64,000 nucleotides of DNA from Bacteroidota bacterium (GCA_024279425.1 JAJRRO010000097.1:1-64000), one strand, 5' to 3'. Numbered from the stretch's first letter, positions 35,025-44,753 are shown. Numbers and translations are program-made. Notes: a model not told the origin generated them from the letters alone.

Positions 35025-36401
35025 TTATGTATTAAGTATATGGTTTTCCAACACGCCAAAAACTTCTGTGGCCAATACTGTTGGTTTTGATATCAAATCC
35101 TTGTTATTGCTTATTAAAATGGGGTGGTCAGCCTCGTCATCCGGTATTCTACCATGCGACCCCTTTACCAAATTTGCATCAATGGGAATAATGTTCAAGA
35201 CCGTTCTAAAACCCAATTTCTTCATCAGCAATTTCCAGACTACCTTGGCCATCACAAACTTATCAGCAGGATCAGTAAGCATTTCCACGGGATCATATCC
35301 CGGTTTTTTGTGAATATCCACCATCCTCGCATAGTCCGGGGCTTTTTTATCATCCAACCAAAAATAATACGTAAACCACGAATTTTCATCAGCAATGGCA
35401 ACTAAATCCCCGCAACGGTCATGATTTAAATTGACGTTGTCCAATTCATCATCAGACAGCACCCGTTCAACTCCATTTTGCTTTTCAAGCAATGCTCTTA
35501 CCTCTTGCTTTATAGACTGATCCTTAATATAAATATGGGCTATCTGGTGATCTGCAACAGCAAATGCCTTACTTGCCCCAGCATCCAAAAGCTCTAATCC
35601 ACGTTCGGTTCTAATCTTCAATAAACCTTGGGTGCGTAAAACGCGATTTAAATGGATAGGGTTGTTTACACTGGTAATGCCATATTCCGATAGTAAAATC
35701 ACATTTGCACCCTGCTTCTGATAGTAGGTGACCAACTGTTTTACAACAGCATCAATTTCAGTAAGATCTTTTGATATTTTATCAAAATCAATTCCATATC
35801 GCTGTAGGTTATAATCCAGATGGGGCAAATAGACCAAGGTCAGTGTAGGGTCATGCAACTTATCTGTTTGTATGGCAGAATCCGCTATCCATTGACTTGA
35901 TTTAATAGAGGTCTTAGGGCCCCAAAAGTGAAATAAAGGAAATGTACCCAATGTTTCCTGTAAGGTATCCCTTAGTTCAGCCGGATGCGAATAAATATCA
36001 GGGATTTTACGTCCGTCAGCCAAATAATTGGGCCTAGGTGTCACGCTATAATCCACCGAGGAATACATATTATACCACCAAAAATGATTGGCACAACTAA
36101 AGTTTTCATTTGCTCTTTTTAGCTTGTCCCAAATTTTATCCTCTTGAACAAGATGATTGGATTGTCTCCAGAATTTAACCTCGCATTCATCCTTAAAATA
36201 CCATCCATTACCAACAATCCCATGTTCCGCTGGCCATTTACCCGTAAGATACGTGGATTGGGCCGAGCAAGTAACCGCTGGTAATACCGGAGTGATAGTA
36301 GCCGAACTGCCTTCTTGTAAAAATGACTCAATATAAGGGGTGTGCTTACCAATCAATCTTTTAGTCAATCCCACAACATTAAGCACAACCGTTTTTCGCA
36401 T
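35025..36401 (-). CDS. eboF: Alkaline phosphatase/nucleotide pyrophosphatase superfamily protein EboF
   Basis: A 458-residue phosphodiesterase/phosphatase-fold protein. The nucleophile region is PVLPAVTCSAQSTYLTGKWP, followed by EHGIVGNGWYF. Metal-site motifs appear in LVYLPHLDYNLQRYG, LLSEYGIT and GSHGRIPDDEADHPIL. It lacks a signal peptide, so it appears cytoplasmic. It is the last ebo gene, 4 bp after eboE. In cyanobacteria the ebo cluster takes part in export of a scytonemin precursor; the substrate in flavobacteria is not known. Assignment as EboF rests mainly on the exact A-F gene order. Confidence 0.87.
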   Translation of the reverse strand: MRKTVVLNVVGLTKRLIGKHTPYIESFLQEGSSATITPVLPAVTCSAQSTYLTGKWPAEHGIVGNGWYFKDECEVKFWRQSNHLVQEDKIWDKLKRANENFSCANHFWWYNMYSSVDYSVTPRPNYLADGRKIPDIYSHPAELRDTLQETLGTFPLFHFWGPKTSIKSSQWIADSAIQTDKLHDPTLTLVYLPHLDYNLQRYGIDFDKISKDLTEIDAVVKQLVTYYQKQGANVILLSEYGITSVNNPIHLNRVLRTQGLLKIRTERGLELLDAGASKAFAVADHQIAHIYIKDQSIKQEVRALLEKQNGVERVLSDDELDNVNLNHDRCGDLVAIADENSWFTYYFWLDDKKAPDYARMVDIHKKPGYDPVEMLTDPADKFVMAKVVWKLLMKKLGFRTVLNIIPIDANLVKGSHGRIPDDEADHPILISNNKDLISKPTVLATEVFGVLENHILNT

Positions 36402-36405
36402 TGGA

Positions 36406-37596
36406 TTATAGCCTTTCTGTTAACCAGTTAATTTCCCTGATAATAGATTCGGAAATGTCTTTCTTTAATGCCTTGGGAAGCACATCCCAGGTGTAAGTCT
36501 CAATTTCCAAGTGCTCAGAAACATTATTATTTTTAAGAATATCAATAACCTTTAGAATATGGTCTTGGGTTGAAGATAAAGATCCAAATTCTTCCAAGAA
36601 GATCGGGACATGAAAATGGGCCCTAAGCTCCTCAAAATCGGGTTTGTTTTCCAAAACAATTGGCAAATCGTTATACGTAACCACTTTACCATCTTTTTTT
36701 TCAGTGACTTGATGCAAATATGTTGGCTCGTTAAAGGCAGCCAAGGCCTCCCAAATCTGTTTGTTATCAGAACCGTCCGAAATAATCTTAAGTGCCGCGC
36801 TTACTTGTATTTTTCCAATTTTTATACCTGCTTCAGCAAATTTTTGAAAAGTTTCGACGGGCTCTTCGTAGGCTAGGGAAAAATGGCAAATATCATAGCA
36901 AACAGTGATATGTCTGTAAATTAAATCTTCAACGCACAATTCATCTCCCAGCTTATCTTTAAGTTTTGGAACGGCAACGGGTAAAAGATGTTCTTTAAAA
37001 AAACGTAATACCTCATCGCTGTTCTCCATAAAACCGTCTGGCTCTGGCTCAATGTCCAAATGGAGATGTTTACCGGTTCGCTTTTCCAAATCATGCAATT
37101 GAAGTATGATTTCAGTTAGGTTTTCTGCACCTTTTACAAATGCACTATGTTGTAATTCTTCCGATGCATACCAGTGTTTATAACTAATGGGTGATGTAGA
37201 AATGCCCCCGCTCATACCATCCGGTAAGAGATAGGCCAATTGCTCAAAGAGTCTTTGGGTATAGGTTAATCTGTCTTGAGTCGTCCAATCCGGTGCATGC
37301 ACCATATCCTTAACTCTTTCATTATGAAAATTCCCATAAGGGAATCCGTTCATAGTGAACACATACAAATCATTGGTAATCAACCACTCTTTAAATTCGG
37401 TCAGATTATTTTGTTCATTCAATTCTGCACTGGCCACATTCGATAGACGCAAGCCCAGACCAAACTGATTCGATTTTGAAACACGTTTTTTTATGCCGGG
37501 AACAAATTCTTTAAGACTATCAAAAGTAGCCTGCCAATCGGCACCGGGATGAATATTGGTACAATAGGTTACTTGATTTTTAGCGTTGACGAACAT
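36406..37596 (-). CDS. eboE: Metabolite traffic protein EboE (TIM-barrel, xylose isomerase-like)
   Basis: A 396-residue TIM-barrel protein. Visible barrel motifs are YCTNIHPGADW at the start, HLDIEPEPDGFMENS and TVCYDICHFSLAYEEP. These carry Asp, Glu and His residues like those that bind metal in xylose isomerase-like enzymes. No signal peptide is seen. It is 1 bp from the eboD stop and 4 bp before eboF. The EboE family is named for its part in the ebo cluster; no catalytic reaction has been shown that I know of. Confidence 0.9.
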   Translation of the reverse strand: MFVNAKNQVTYCTNIHPGADWQATFDSLKEFVPGIKKRVSKSNQFGLGLRLSNVASAELNEQNNLTEFKEWLITNDLYVFTMNGFPYGNFHNERVKDMVHAPDWTTQDRLTYTQRLFEQLAYLLPDGMSGGISTSPISYKHWYASEELQHSAFVKGAENLTEIILQLHDLEKRTGKHLHLDIEPEPDGFMENSDEVLRFFKEHLLPVAVPKLKDKLGDELCVEDLIYRHITVCYDICHFSLAYEEPVETFQKFAEAGIKIGKIQVSAALKIISDGSDNKQIWEALAAFNEPTYLHQVTEKKDGKVVTYNDLPIVLENKPDFEELRAHFHVPIFLEEFGSLSSTQDHILKVIDILKNNNVSEHLEIETYTWDVLPKALKKDISESIIREINWLTERL

Positions 37597-37597
37597 C

Positions 37598-38755
37598 TTA
37601 TGCTTTTTGTTTATTTAATTCACTCAATGTAAGTACGGCCTTCTTCATCAACTGCATGTCGATTTCATGGACGTCTCGTTTTTTTCCGATCCTGGAGAGC
37701 AAGGTTATAGTAAGTTCTCCCCCCAAATGCTCCCTAAACTCTTCAATACCATTTAACAGCTCATCCACCTGGGCTTCGACAGGCATTGACAGATCAAAGC
37801 CAATCTTCTCAAAAAGGTCAATTACTCTATTTAAATCACTTTTATTTATCAACCCAATGAGCTGGGTATAAATAACATCCAACACTATACCTTTTGCAAC
37901 GGCCTCCCCATGTCTGAGAGAATAATGGGTCATTTGCTCCATTTTATGGGCCGCCCAATGCCCAAAATCCAAGGGTCTGGAAGAACCACTTTCAAACGGG
38001 TCGCCCCCTTGCGCAATATGGTGCATGTGTATCTCTGCACATTTGTGAATCAAATACTGCATGGTCTCTTCGTCGCGCTGCCGAATCTTTATAGCATTGT
38101 TTTCCAAGAAATGAAAAAACTCCACATCCTTGATCAAAGCAACCTTTATGGCTTCAGAGACCCCTGCAATCCAATCTCTTTGTTCCAAGGTTTTTAGAAA
38201 TTCGCTATCATTGATTATCGCATATGGTGGAGAGAAAGTGCCCACAAAATTTTTCTTGTTGAAGGCGTTTATTCCATTTTTAACCCCTACGGCAGAATCG
38301 TTCTGAGATAGGACCGTAGTCGGTATTCTAATTAACTTTACTCCTCTGTGTGCTATTGTAGCGGCATAACCCGCCATGTCAATAACCGCACCCCCTCCAA
38401 TGACCACCACAAATGAATGCCGGCAAATCTGCTTTTTATTGATTGAAGAAAGAATCTTTGTAACCGAAGTATCATCATTCTTACTCTGTTCCCCTCCTTT
38501 GACAACCAAGATGTCAGTAAACTTCAATACATCTTCATATGCCTTGCAATACGATTCGATTTTATGCACAAGTTGCGGATGATTATTGGCAACGCCATCA
38601 TCAACAACAAACAATAATTTAACCTTTTTGCCACCTCCGTAAACAGCTATAATATCACTGAACAACTTATTATCTAAATGAAATAAATCCTTCGTAAAAT
38701 GAAGTTTATATTCATAAGAGACTTTGAACGATTGTTCTATGGGCTTTAAAAACAT
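37598..38755 (-). CDS. eboD: 3-dehydroquinate synthase-like protein EboD
   Basis: A 385-residue member of the dehydroquinate synthase fold, distinct from housekeeping AroB. NAD-binding GGGAVIDMAGYAATIAHRG and IPTTVLSQNDSAVGVKNGIN are present, as are the zinc ligands in DFGHWAAHKMEQM and LRHGEAVAKGI. It may make a cyclitol or another cyclised sugar product, as other sugar phosphate cyclases do; that is inference. It is 9 bp from eboC and 1 bp before eboE in the operon. Confidence 0.9.
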   Translation of the reverse strand: MFLKPIEQSFKVSYEYKLHFTKDLFHLDNKLFSDIIAVYGGGKKVKLLFVVDDGVANNHPQLVHKIESYCKAYEDVLKFTDILVVKGGEQSKNDDTSVTKILSSINKKQICRHSFVVVIGGGAVIDMAGYAATIAHRGVKLIRIPTTVLSQNDSAVGVKNGINAFNKKNFVGTFSPPYAIINDSEFLKTLEQRDWIAGVSEAIKVALIKDVEFFHFLENNAIKIRQRDEETMQYLIHKCAEIHMHHIAQGGDPFESGSSRPLDFGHWAAHKMEQMTHYSLRHGEAVAKGIVLDVIYTQLIGLINKSDLNRVIDLFEKIGFDLSMPVEAQVDELLNGIEEFREHLGGELTITLLSRIGKKRDVHEIDMQLMKKAVLTLSELNKQKA

Positions 38756-38764
38756 TGATTTCTT

Positions 38765-39667
38765 TTAGGTTACGGCGAATATTTTTGAAAGAACGAATGA
38801 AATTGGAAGTAATGCAAGTATCAACAAACCATATTGCCAACTACTGTAACCGACCGCCAAGGCAGCATCGAGCACAATTAGTGATAAAACCCCAGCTTTT
38901 ACGGCATTTTTGATGTTCTTAGGTGCGTTGTGCTTATAAGCTTTCAATAAAGGCCTAAAAACCAAAAAACCAAAAAGTATTATAAAAGGAATGGCCTGCA
39001 TCATATTATCGGTATTCATCAGTTGAATACTTGCGACCATAAAGATAACAATGCTATAAAGAATACCCGCCCAAATGATGTGGTTTTTATTATTGCCATG
39101 TACCTCTCCCCTGCTTATCAACGTAATTGCAAAGATATAGACCATGGGTATCAAGGCATACCATAAAAACTGAACACTCCCTAAAATTGCCATTCCCAAG
39201 ATGAGGTTTAATGCTCTGCATAGGCCCATGTTCAGCGGACCAAGGATACCATGCTTTTTTAAAAAGGAATCATAGGCCAGTATCGATACCGCCAATGCAA
39301 TAGCAATAAAACCGCATTTGTTGTTGGCAACAAATGCCAGCAGAATGCCTAAAACCATAAGAAAACCACCATACATTGAAGCACTCTTTACAGAAACAAC
39401 CCCACTGGGAATAGGCCTTTCAGGCCTTTCCACTTTATCAATTTCAATATCAAAGACATCGTTTAATACCACACCTCCAGCATAAAGGAGGACTGAAGAA
39501 AAAACCAGAAATAAAATATCGACAAAAATAGTGGAGCTAAGAAAAGACATGTCTTTAAAACTCACATAAGCTCCAGCAATTGCGACTCCTGAAAGAATGT
39601 CAGCCGCTGCCGTCGGTAGATTTGCCGGGCGGGCAAGCCTTGCGTAACCAACCAATACCTGACTCAT
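38765..39667 (-). CDS. eboC: UbiA-like prenyltransferase EboC
   Basis: A 300-residue integral membrane protein with about eight to nine helices. The first Asp-rich motif of UbiA enzymes is clear: NDVFDIEIDKVERPERP. The second motif is weak (ILAYDSFLKKHGILG). UbiA enzymes attach isoprenyl chains to aromatic or polar acceptors at the membrane. It suggests that the ebo product is prenylated or that a prenyl carrier is used. It starts 1 bp after the eboB stop and is followed closely by eboD. Confidence 0.92.
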   Translation of the reverse strand: MSQVLVGYARLARPANLPTAAADILSGVAIAGAYVSFKDMSFLSSTIFVDILFLVFSSVLLYAGGVVLNDVFDIEIDKVERPERPIPSGVVSVKSASMYGGFLMVLGILLAFVANNKCGFIAIALAVSILAYDSFLKKHGILGPLNMGLCRALNLILGMAILGSVQFLWYALIPMVYIFAITLISRGEVHGNNKNHIIWAGILYSIVIFMVASIQLMNTDNMMQAIPFIILFGFLVFRPLLKAYKHNAPKNIKNAVKAGVLSLIVLDAALAVGYSSWQYGLLILALLPISFVLSKIFAVT

Positions 39668-39668
39668 A

Positions 39669-40586
39669 TTACTTTATTTGGTCAGCATCTATTCTGGGCT
39701 CCTGTCCTCTAAGCACACTATTGTCACTGAACAGCTTGGTTTGGTTTATGCCCTCTGGGTCTAACCAATGGGATTCTTTCATCTTACCGTTTCTGCTAAA
39801 AAAGTCCAAAGCATTTTGATAACAGGTTTTAACAACATCGTTTTTGGCGATACCTCTTTTCAACATTAGGGATGCCGTTTTAGGAACTGCCAGCGGATCA
39901 CTCACACCCCAATCGGCTGAGCTATCCACAATAATATTATCACTACCAAATTTTCTCACCACTTCGACCATACGTTCATTACCCATTTTTGTTTTGGGAT
40001 AAATAGTGAATGCCGCAATAAAACCTCGATCCAGAACATCTTTTACTGTTTCCTCGTTATTATGGTCTATCACCACTTGTGTGGGATCCAAGCCATGCTC
40101 TAAACAAACCTCCATACTTCTTAAAGTACCCGCCTTTTTATCTCGGTGCGGGGTATGAACCTGAACCATCATATTGAGTTCCTTGGCCAGTTCCAATTGT
40201 TCCCGAAAGAATTTGTCCTCAGCTGGGGTCTGATCGTCATATCCTATCTCACCAATGGCCACAACATTTTCTTTATGCAGGTATAAGGGCAACAACTCCA
40301 TGACCTGCTCGGCAAGTGCTTCATTATTGGCTTCTTTGGAATTCAATCCAATGGTACAATAATGTTTAATACCAAACTGACTGGCCCTAAAAGGCTCCCA
40401 CCCTACCAAACTGCTAAAATAATCTTGAAACGAACCTATCTGTGTCCGGGGCTGCCCGAGCCAAAAAGCGGGCTCTATTACAGCTACTACGCCTGCAGCT
40501 GCCATCGCCTCATAGTCATCAGTGGTTCTAGCTGACATGTGTACATGGGGATCTATAATCATTAACATTTCTTCCATAACTATCAT
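39669..40586 (-). CDS. eboB: TatD-family metal-dependent hydrolase EboB
   Basis: A 305-residue amidohydrolase-fold protein. The metal-binding HxH is in IDPHVHMSARTTDDYEAM. EIGYDDQTPAEDKFF carries the Glu of TatD enzymes, and further ligands are in QVHTPHR and DSSADWGVSDPLAVP. The start overlaps the eboA stop as ATGA (4 bp), showing translational coupling; later in-frame ATGs at codons 4, 7 and 9 are alternatives. Its substrate is unknown. Confidence 0.92.
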   Translation of the reverse strand: MIVMEEMLMIIDPHVHMSARTTDDYEAMAAAGVVAVIEPAFWLGQPRTQIGSFQDYFSSLVGWEPFRASQFGIKHYCTIGLNSKEANNEALAEQVMELLPLYLHKENVVAIGEIGYDDQTPAEDKFFREQLELAKELNMMVQVHTPHRDKKAGTLRSMEVCLEHGLDPTQVVIDHNNEETVKDVLDRGFIAAFTIYPKTKMGNERMVEVVRKFGSDNIIVDSSADWGVSDPLAVPKTASLMLKRGIAKNDVVKTCYQNALDFFSRNGKMKESHWLDPEGINQTKLFSDNSVLRGQEPRIDADQIK

Positions 40587-41437
40587 TTTAAACTTTTCCA
40601 GGCAAACTCATTATTACTCACCTCTTTTAATAGATCGGGGTATTTTTCCAAAAGTAGTTTTGCCTCCGTCTTATTTGAATTGTAACAACACAAAGCTGCA
40701 GCCCTATTCTCATTCAAGTTTTCGCTTTTGAACAATTGCTCAATGTCATTGATCAAATCTCCTTCGATATAATTGGAAACCGGTCTCCAAAAAATAGGAT
40801 CTATGTCTCTTGATGCCGCCCATCTTTCATGTGCATAATCCGAAATAATCCGAGTTAAATCCTTATTGGCCCTAATATCAACATCCAATATCTTCGTTAA
40901 ATCCCTTTGCATAAAAGCCGCTTTCAGATACATCTGATTCCATTGCTGCTCATTAAAATATTTGGATGGGTAAGGGTTATTTAGGGTAATCGCATCAAAA
41001 ATGGTACTTATATTGGTCCTCAAGGCCTCCACAGCTGCGAAATTATAATTTTCGGCATTCGGAAGTAACACCAAATATTTTAAAAAAGTCTCTAGTTCAC
41101 CTGTATCCGAAACCTGAATAACATTAGCTACCTTGTCTCTGAAGAATTCACCATCTTCTTTTAAAACGAGTGAAAGTAAATAAACCCTACTGATCTGCAG
41201 TAGGTCAGCCTTCTGTAATTCCAAATAGACTTTTAAATCCCCATCGATGTCATTGAGGTTCACCCTATCGGATTTGTTCATTTTCCCTCCCAATAGGCTA
41301 TACATCAAATATAGTTTCTTCGCTGATTTGGTAGATACTACCTCCTGCTGTTTTTCTTGAATCCAACTTGTAGTGGAATCGTCAAGACTTTGCTTTAAAA
41401 CCACCCATAAATCCTGACTTACTTTCAACGTATTCAT
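40583..41437 (-). CDS. eboA: EboA family protein
   Basis: A 284-residue soluble, mainly helical protein without recognisable catalytic motifs; helices recur as in HEAT-like proteins. It is identified as EboA from position and length: first in an unbroken eboA-B-C-D-E-F series, with its stop overlapping eboB by 4 bp. The gene has a -7 box about 70 bp upstream and is divergent from miaE. Function unknown; it may scaffold the other Ebo proteins. Confidence 0.85.
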   Translation of the reverse strand: MNTLKVSQDLWVVLKQSLDDSTTSWIQEKQQEVVSTKSAKKLYLMYSLLGGKMNKSDRVNLNDIDGDLKVYLELQKADLLQISRVYLLSLVLKEDGEFFRDKVANVIQVSDTGELETFLKYLVLLPNAENYNFAAVEALRTNISTIFDAITLNNPYPSKYFNEQQWNQMYLKAAFMQRDLTKILDVDIRANKDLTRIISDYAHERWAASRDIDPIFWRPVSNYIEGDLINDIEQLFKSENLNENRAAALCCYNSNKTEAKLLLEKYPDLLKEVSNNEFAWKSLK

Positions 41438-41507
41438 AAACTTCGGTTATCATCATTTTATTTGGCAAATTCCAAGCATTCCCTAGTGCCATATTGATAA
41501 CTGCAAA

Positions 41508-41515
41508 CAAAAATA
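41508..41515 (-). promoter_or_regulatory. -7 promoter box of the ebo operon
   Basis: TATTTTTG on the minus strand, a perfect TAnnTTTG, giving a leader of about 65 nt before the eboA ATG at 41437. The -33 element is weak (TTA at a spacing of about 20). Confidence 0.4.
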
Positions 41516-41602
41516 TACATTATAAGTCTGCCTCATAAATTTTGCCACAAAAAAAGTAATGTGTTTCATAGAATTCTTTATAATTTTACAAAAATATGAG
41601 CT

Positions 41603-42184
41603 ATGCTTGGCCTTAAACTGCCCACAGACCCCAGATGGGTCAATATTGTAGAAAAAAATATCGATGAAATTCTCACGGATCATGCCTACTGCGAGCAAAA
41701 AGCGGCAAGTACTGCCATCTCCCTAATTGTATCTTATCCGGAATATACCGAATTAACCCAGGAAATGATCGCTCTTTCCCGAGAGGAAATGGCTCATTTT
41801 AAAATGGTCCATGATAGAATATTGGAAAGAGGGCAGGTCTTAGGACGGAATAGAAAGGATGACTATGTAATTCAATTGCTCAAGTTTTTCCCCAAAGGTG
41901 GAAGTCGCACAACCCAATTGGTTCATAGACTCTTATATGCTGCCCTCATTGAAGCCAGAAGTTGTGAGCGCTTCAGGTTATTATCAGAACAATTGCAGGA
42001 TAAGGAATTGGCTGAATTTTACCATAAGTTAATGATCAGTGAAGCCGGACATTATACCATGTTTTTAAAATTCGCTCGTGAATATGGTAATTTGGAAGAA
42101 GTAAATACCAAATGGCAGGCATTACTTGAATATGAGGCCGAAATAATGAAGGACCTGGGCAAAAAAGAAACGGTACATGGCTAA
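41603..42184 (+). CDS. miaE: tRNA 2-methylthio-N6-isopentenyladenosine hydroxylase
   Basis: A 193-residue non-haem di-iron hydroxylase of the MiaE family, ferritin-like. Iron ligands are visible in SREEMAHFKMVHDRILERG, LIEARSCERFRLL and SEAGHYTMFLKFA (Glu and ExxH-type motifs). It hydroxylates the isopentenyl group of modified A37 in tRNA. It is divergent from eboA with a 165-bp gap and convergent with ppk1 (6 bp between stops). miaA and miaB are not in the window. Confidence 0.92.
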   Translation: MLGLKLPTDPRWVNIVEKNIDEILTDHAYCEQKAASTAISLIVSYPEYTELTQEMIALSREEMAHFKMVHDRILERGQVLGRNRKDDYVIQLLKFFPKGGSRTTQLVHRLLYAALIEARSCERFRLLSEQLQDKELAEFYHKLMISEAGHYTMFLKFAREYGNLEEVNTKWQALLEYEAEIMKDLGKKETVHG

Positions 42185-42190
42185 CCCACT

Positions 42191-44257
42191 TTATCCCTTA
42201 TTCAAATAATAATCGTACATCGCGAATTGTGAACGTACTTTAGGTTCATTATTATTTCTATAGGCGTTATCCTGATTTTCTGAAAAAATACGTGCCTTTA
42301 CATTATCGCTCCAAGATATTTCAAAAGTATCGATTAATTCTTGCCTAATATCCTTATCGTAAATCCTACAGCCTACTTCCACCCTATTGTCTAAATTACG
42401 GGTCATCCAATCTGCTGATGAAATATACACTTTAGGATTCCCTTCATTTCCAAAAATGAATACCCTTGGGTGCTCCAGAAACTTGTCGACCACACTTATG
42501 GCCTCAATATTGTTGCTCATTCCCTTTACTCCTGGAATCAGGCAACAGACCCCTCTGATAATCAATTGGATTTTCACACCTTCATTACTGGCTTCGTACA
42601 ACTTGTCGACCATTTTATAGGACGTGAAACTGTTCATTTTTATTTTTATAGATGCTTCTTTACCTGCTCTTGCATAGGCAATCTCATTATCAATCTGCTT
42701 TATAAAATAGCTTTTGGTATAGTGCGGAGATACCACCAAATGCTTGTACTTATGAATTTTGTAGGTGGTTGTGAAAAAGTCAAATACCTTGTTCAGTTCT
42801 TTAAGAATGGACTCGTGGGCTGTAAACAAGGTATAGTCGGTATAAATACGGGCCGTTGATTCGTTAAAATTACCTGTACTTACGAATCCATAACGTTTCA
42901 TTTTATCTCCTTCCTCGCGTTCAATAACACATATTTTACTATGTACCTTTAAGCCGGGGACACCAAAAATAAGTTTGACACCTTCGGCCTGTAATTGTTC
43001 GGCATAATGAATATTGGCCTGTTCATCAAAACGTGCCCTTAACTCTATCTGCATCGTAACTTTCTTACCGTTTTTCACCGCGTTTATCAATGAAGCAGCT
43101 ACTTGGGAATCATTGGCAAGACGATATACCGTTATTTTTATGCTCCTGACCTTGGGGTCTAAAGCTGCCTCCCTAAGAAATTTGATGACATAAGAAAAGG
43201 TATGATAGGGCGTATATTGCAAATAATCCTTTTGCGCGATTCGTTCCAACAAACTATCTTCCAAACTAAGGCCTTTTACCGGGAGAGGGACAATTTTATC
43301 ATACATTAAATCTTGTCGTCCTAGGCTTGGAAACCCCATATAATCTCTTCTATTATGATATCGTCCCCCAGGAATCACACTATCGGTATCCTCAATTTTC
43401 ATTTTTTTCCTTAAAAACTGAAGTGTATCGTCCTCTATACTTTTATCAAATAGAAACCTAACTGGATCACTTAATTTTCTCCCTTCAACACTTGACGATA
43501 TTTTTTCTATAAAACTCTTACTTAGGTCATTGTCAATATCCAACTCGGCATCGCGCGTAATTTTGATCATATGTGCTGTTATAGACCCATAGGTGAACAT
43601 ACTAAAAATACTTCTTAGGGAATATCGAATCAGGTCATCCAGGATTATTATAAAGTTCTTATCTCCTATTTTCGGAAGAACCACGAAACGGTCTACACTA
43701 CTTGGGATTTCGATCAAGGCATAACTATTCTTCTTTGTATTGAAGCCAGAATCATCCAATAACACCATTTTTACAGCCAGGTAGGCCGCAGTATCCTTCA
43801 ACAATGGGAATTCTGCCAAGTCATTCAAAATAATCGTCATTAAAACCGGACTCACCTCTTGTATGAAATAGTTCTTTACAAATTCCTCGTGTTCTTCCCG
43901 TATTTGGGTCTCATTAATCACAAAAATATTTTGCGTTTCTAATTCTTTTGTAATATCGTCCAGGATTTCTGAACTCTTTGATTGCTGCTTAATAACAATA
44001 TTCGTTATTTCCTCGAGAAGGTCTTTGGCCTTTTCCCCGCCTAGAACGCTTTTTCCCGTTTTACCAGCTTCGACTATTCTTTTTACCGTGGCATAACGAA
44101 CTTTGAAGAACTCGTCCAAATTGTTTGAAAATATCCCCAAAAAACGAAGACGTTCTATTAAAGGCACATTTTTATCGGCACTTTCCTGTAACACCCTATC
44201 ATTAAAACTTAACCAACTTATTTCTCGGTTTATATATTGGTTTTTTGTTTTGATCAT
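42191..44257 (-). CDS. ppk1: Polyphosphate kinase 1
   Basis: A 688-residue enzyme that makes long-chain polyphosphate from ATP. The N-terminal domain begins NREISWLSFNDRVLQE. The catalytic core has the phosphohistidine region GLKVHSKICVIERE and NFNESTARIYTDYTLF, and the C-terminal HKD-like block is SADWMTRNLDNRVEVGCRI. The length is full. The start overlaps the end of the sixA-like gene by 4 bp, so the pair is co-translated: a polyphosphate-making enzyme next to a phosphohistidine phosphatase-like protein. Confidence 0.96.
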   Translation of the reverse strand: MIKTKNQYINREISWLSFNDRVLQESADKNVPLIERLRFLGIFSNNLDEFFKVRYATVKRIVEAGKTGKSVLGGEKAKDLLEEITNIVIKQQSKSSEILDDITKELETQNIFVINETQIREEHEEFVKNYFIQEVSPVLMTIILNDLAEFPLLKDTAAYLAVKMVLLDDSGFNTKKNSYALIEIPSSVDRFVVLPKIGDKNFIIILDDLIRYSLRSIFSMFTYGSITAHMIKITRDAELDIDNDLSKSFIEKISSSVEGRKLSDPVRFLFDKSIEDDTLQFLRKKMKIEDTDSVIPGGRYHNRRDYMGFPSLGRQDLMYDKIVPLPVKGLSLEDSLLERIAQKDYLQYTPYHTFSYVIKFLREAALDPKVRSIKITVYRLANDSQVAASLINAVKNGKKVTMQIELRARFDEQANIHYAEQLQAEGVKLIFGVPGLKVHSKICVIEREEGDKMKRYGFVSTGNFNESTARIYTDYTLFTAHESILKELNKVFDFFTTTYKIHKYKHLVVSPHYTKSYFIKQIDNEIAYARAGKEASIKIKMNSFTSYKMVDKLYEASNEGVKIQLIIRGVCCLIPGVKGMSNNIEAISVVDKFLEHPRVFIFGNEGNPKVYISSADWMTRNLDNRVEVGCRIYDKDIRQELIDTFEISWSDNVKARIFSENQDNAYRNNNEPKVRSQFAMYDYYLNKG

Positions 44258-44742
44258 CCTTTCAACTGTTTTGGGAAAATGGTTTGTGTTGTTTTTCCTT
44301 TAGAGATTGAAGTCCATTTTTCACCCTCAAAGGTCAAGTGAACCAAACCACTAGTGGGTACATTGTCAATATATAGATCTCCAAGGGAATTGGCAATATG
44401 GGTAAAGGCATGATTGTGGCCAAAAATCAATACGGTTTCTAACGAATCATCCAACCTTTGTACAAATTGCAGCACATAATCCCCTGAAAAATCATAAAGT
44501 TCATTGGTGATTTCAAATTGACCATACGGAAAATTGAGTTGTCTCAAAAAAATCAATGCCGTATGCAAAGCCCTGTTTGCTGGGCTTGAGAAAATCGCAT
44601 CAATATTGATGTCTTGTTGTTTGAAATATTCAGCGACCAGATGTCCATCATTTATCCCCCTATCCTTTAAGGGCCTATCCTTATCATTTACTGAATATTC
44701 CCAAGAAGATTTACCATGTCTAACAAGAATTAAGTTTTTCAT
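44254..44742 (-). CDS. sixA: SixA-like histidine phosphatase family protein
   Basis: A 162-residue member of the histidine phosphatase (phosphoglycerate mutase-like) branch. The catalytic motif is LVRHGKSSWEY near residue 5, and the second His is in IFGHNHAFTHI. E. coli SixA removes phosphate from a phosphohistidine; the exact target here is not known. Its stop overlaps the ppk1 start by 4 bp, and pdxH lies 11 bp upstream, so pdxH-sixA-ppk1 form one transcript. Confidence 0.88.
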   Translation of the reverse strand: MKNLILVRHGKSSWEYSVNDKDRPLKDRGINDGHLVAEYFKQQDINIDAIFSSPANRALHTALIFLRQLNFPYGQFEITNELYDFSGDYVLQFVQRLDDSLETVLIFGHNHAFTHIANSLGDLYIDNVPTSGLVHLTFEGEKWTSISKGKTTQTIFPKQLKG

Positions 44743-44753
44743 AAGTGCTGTGT

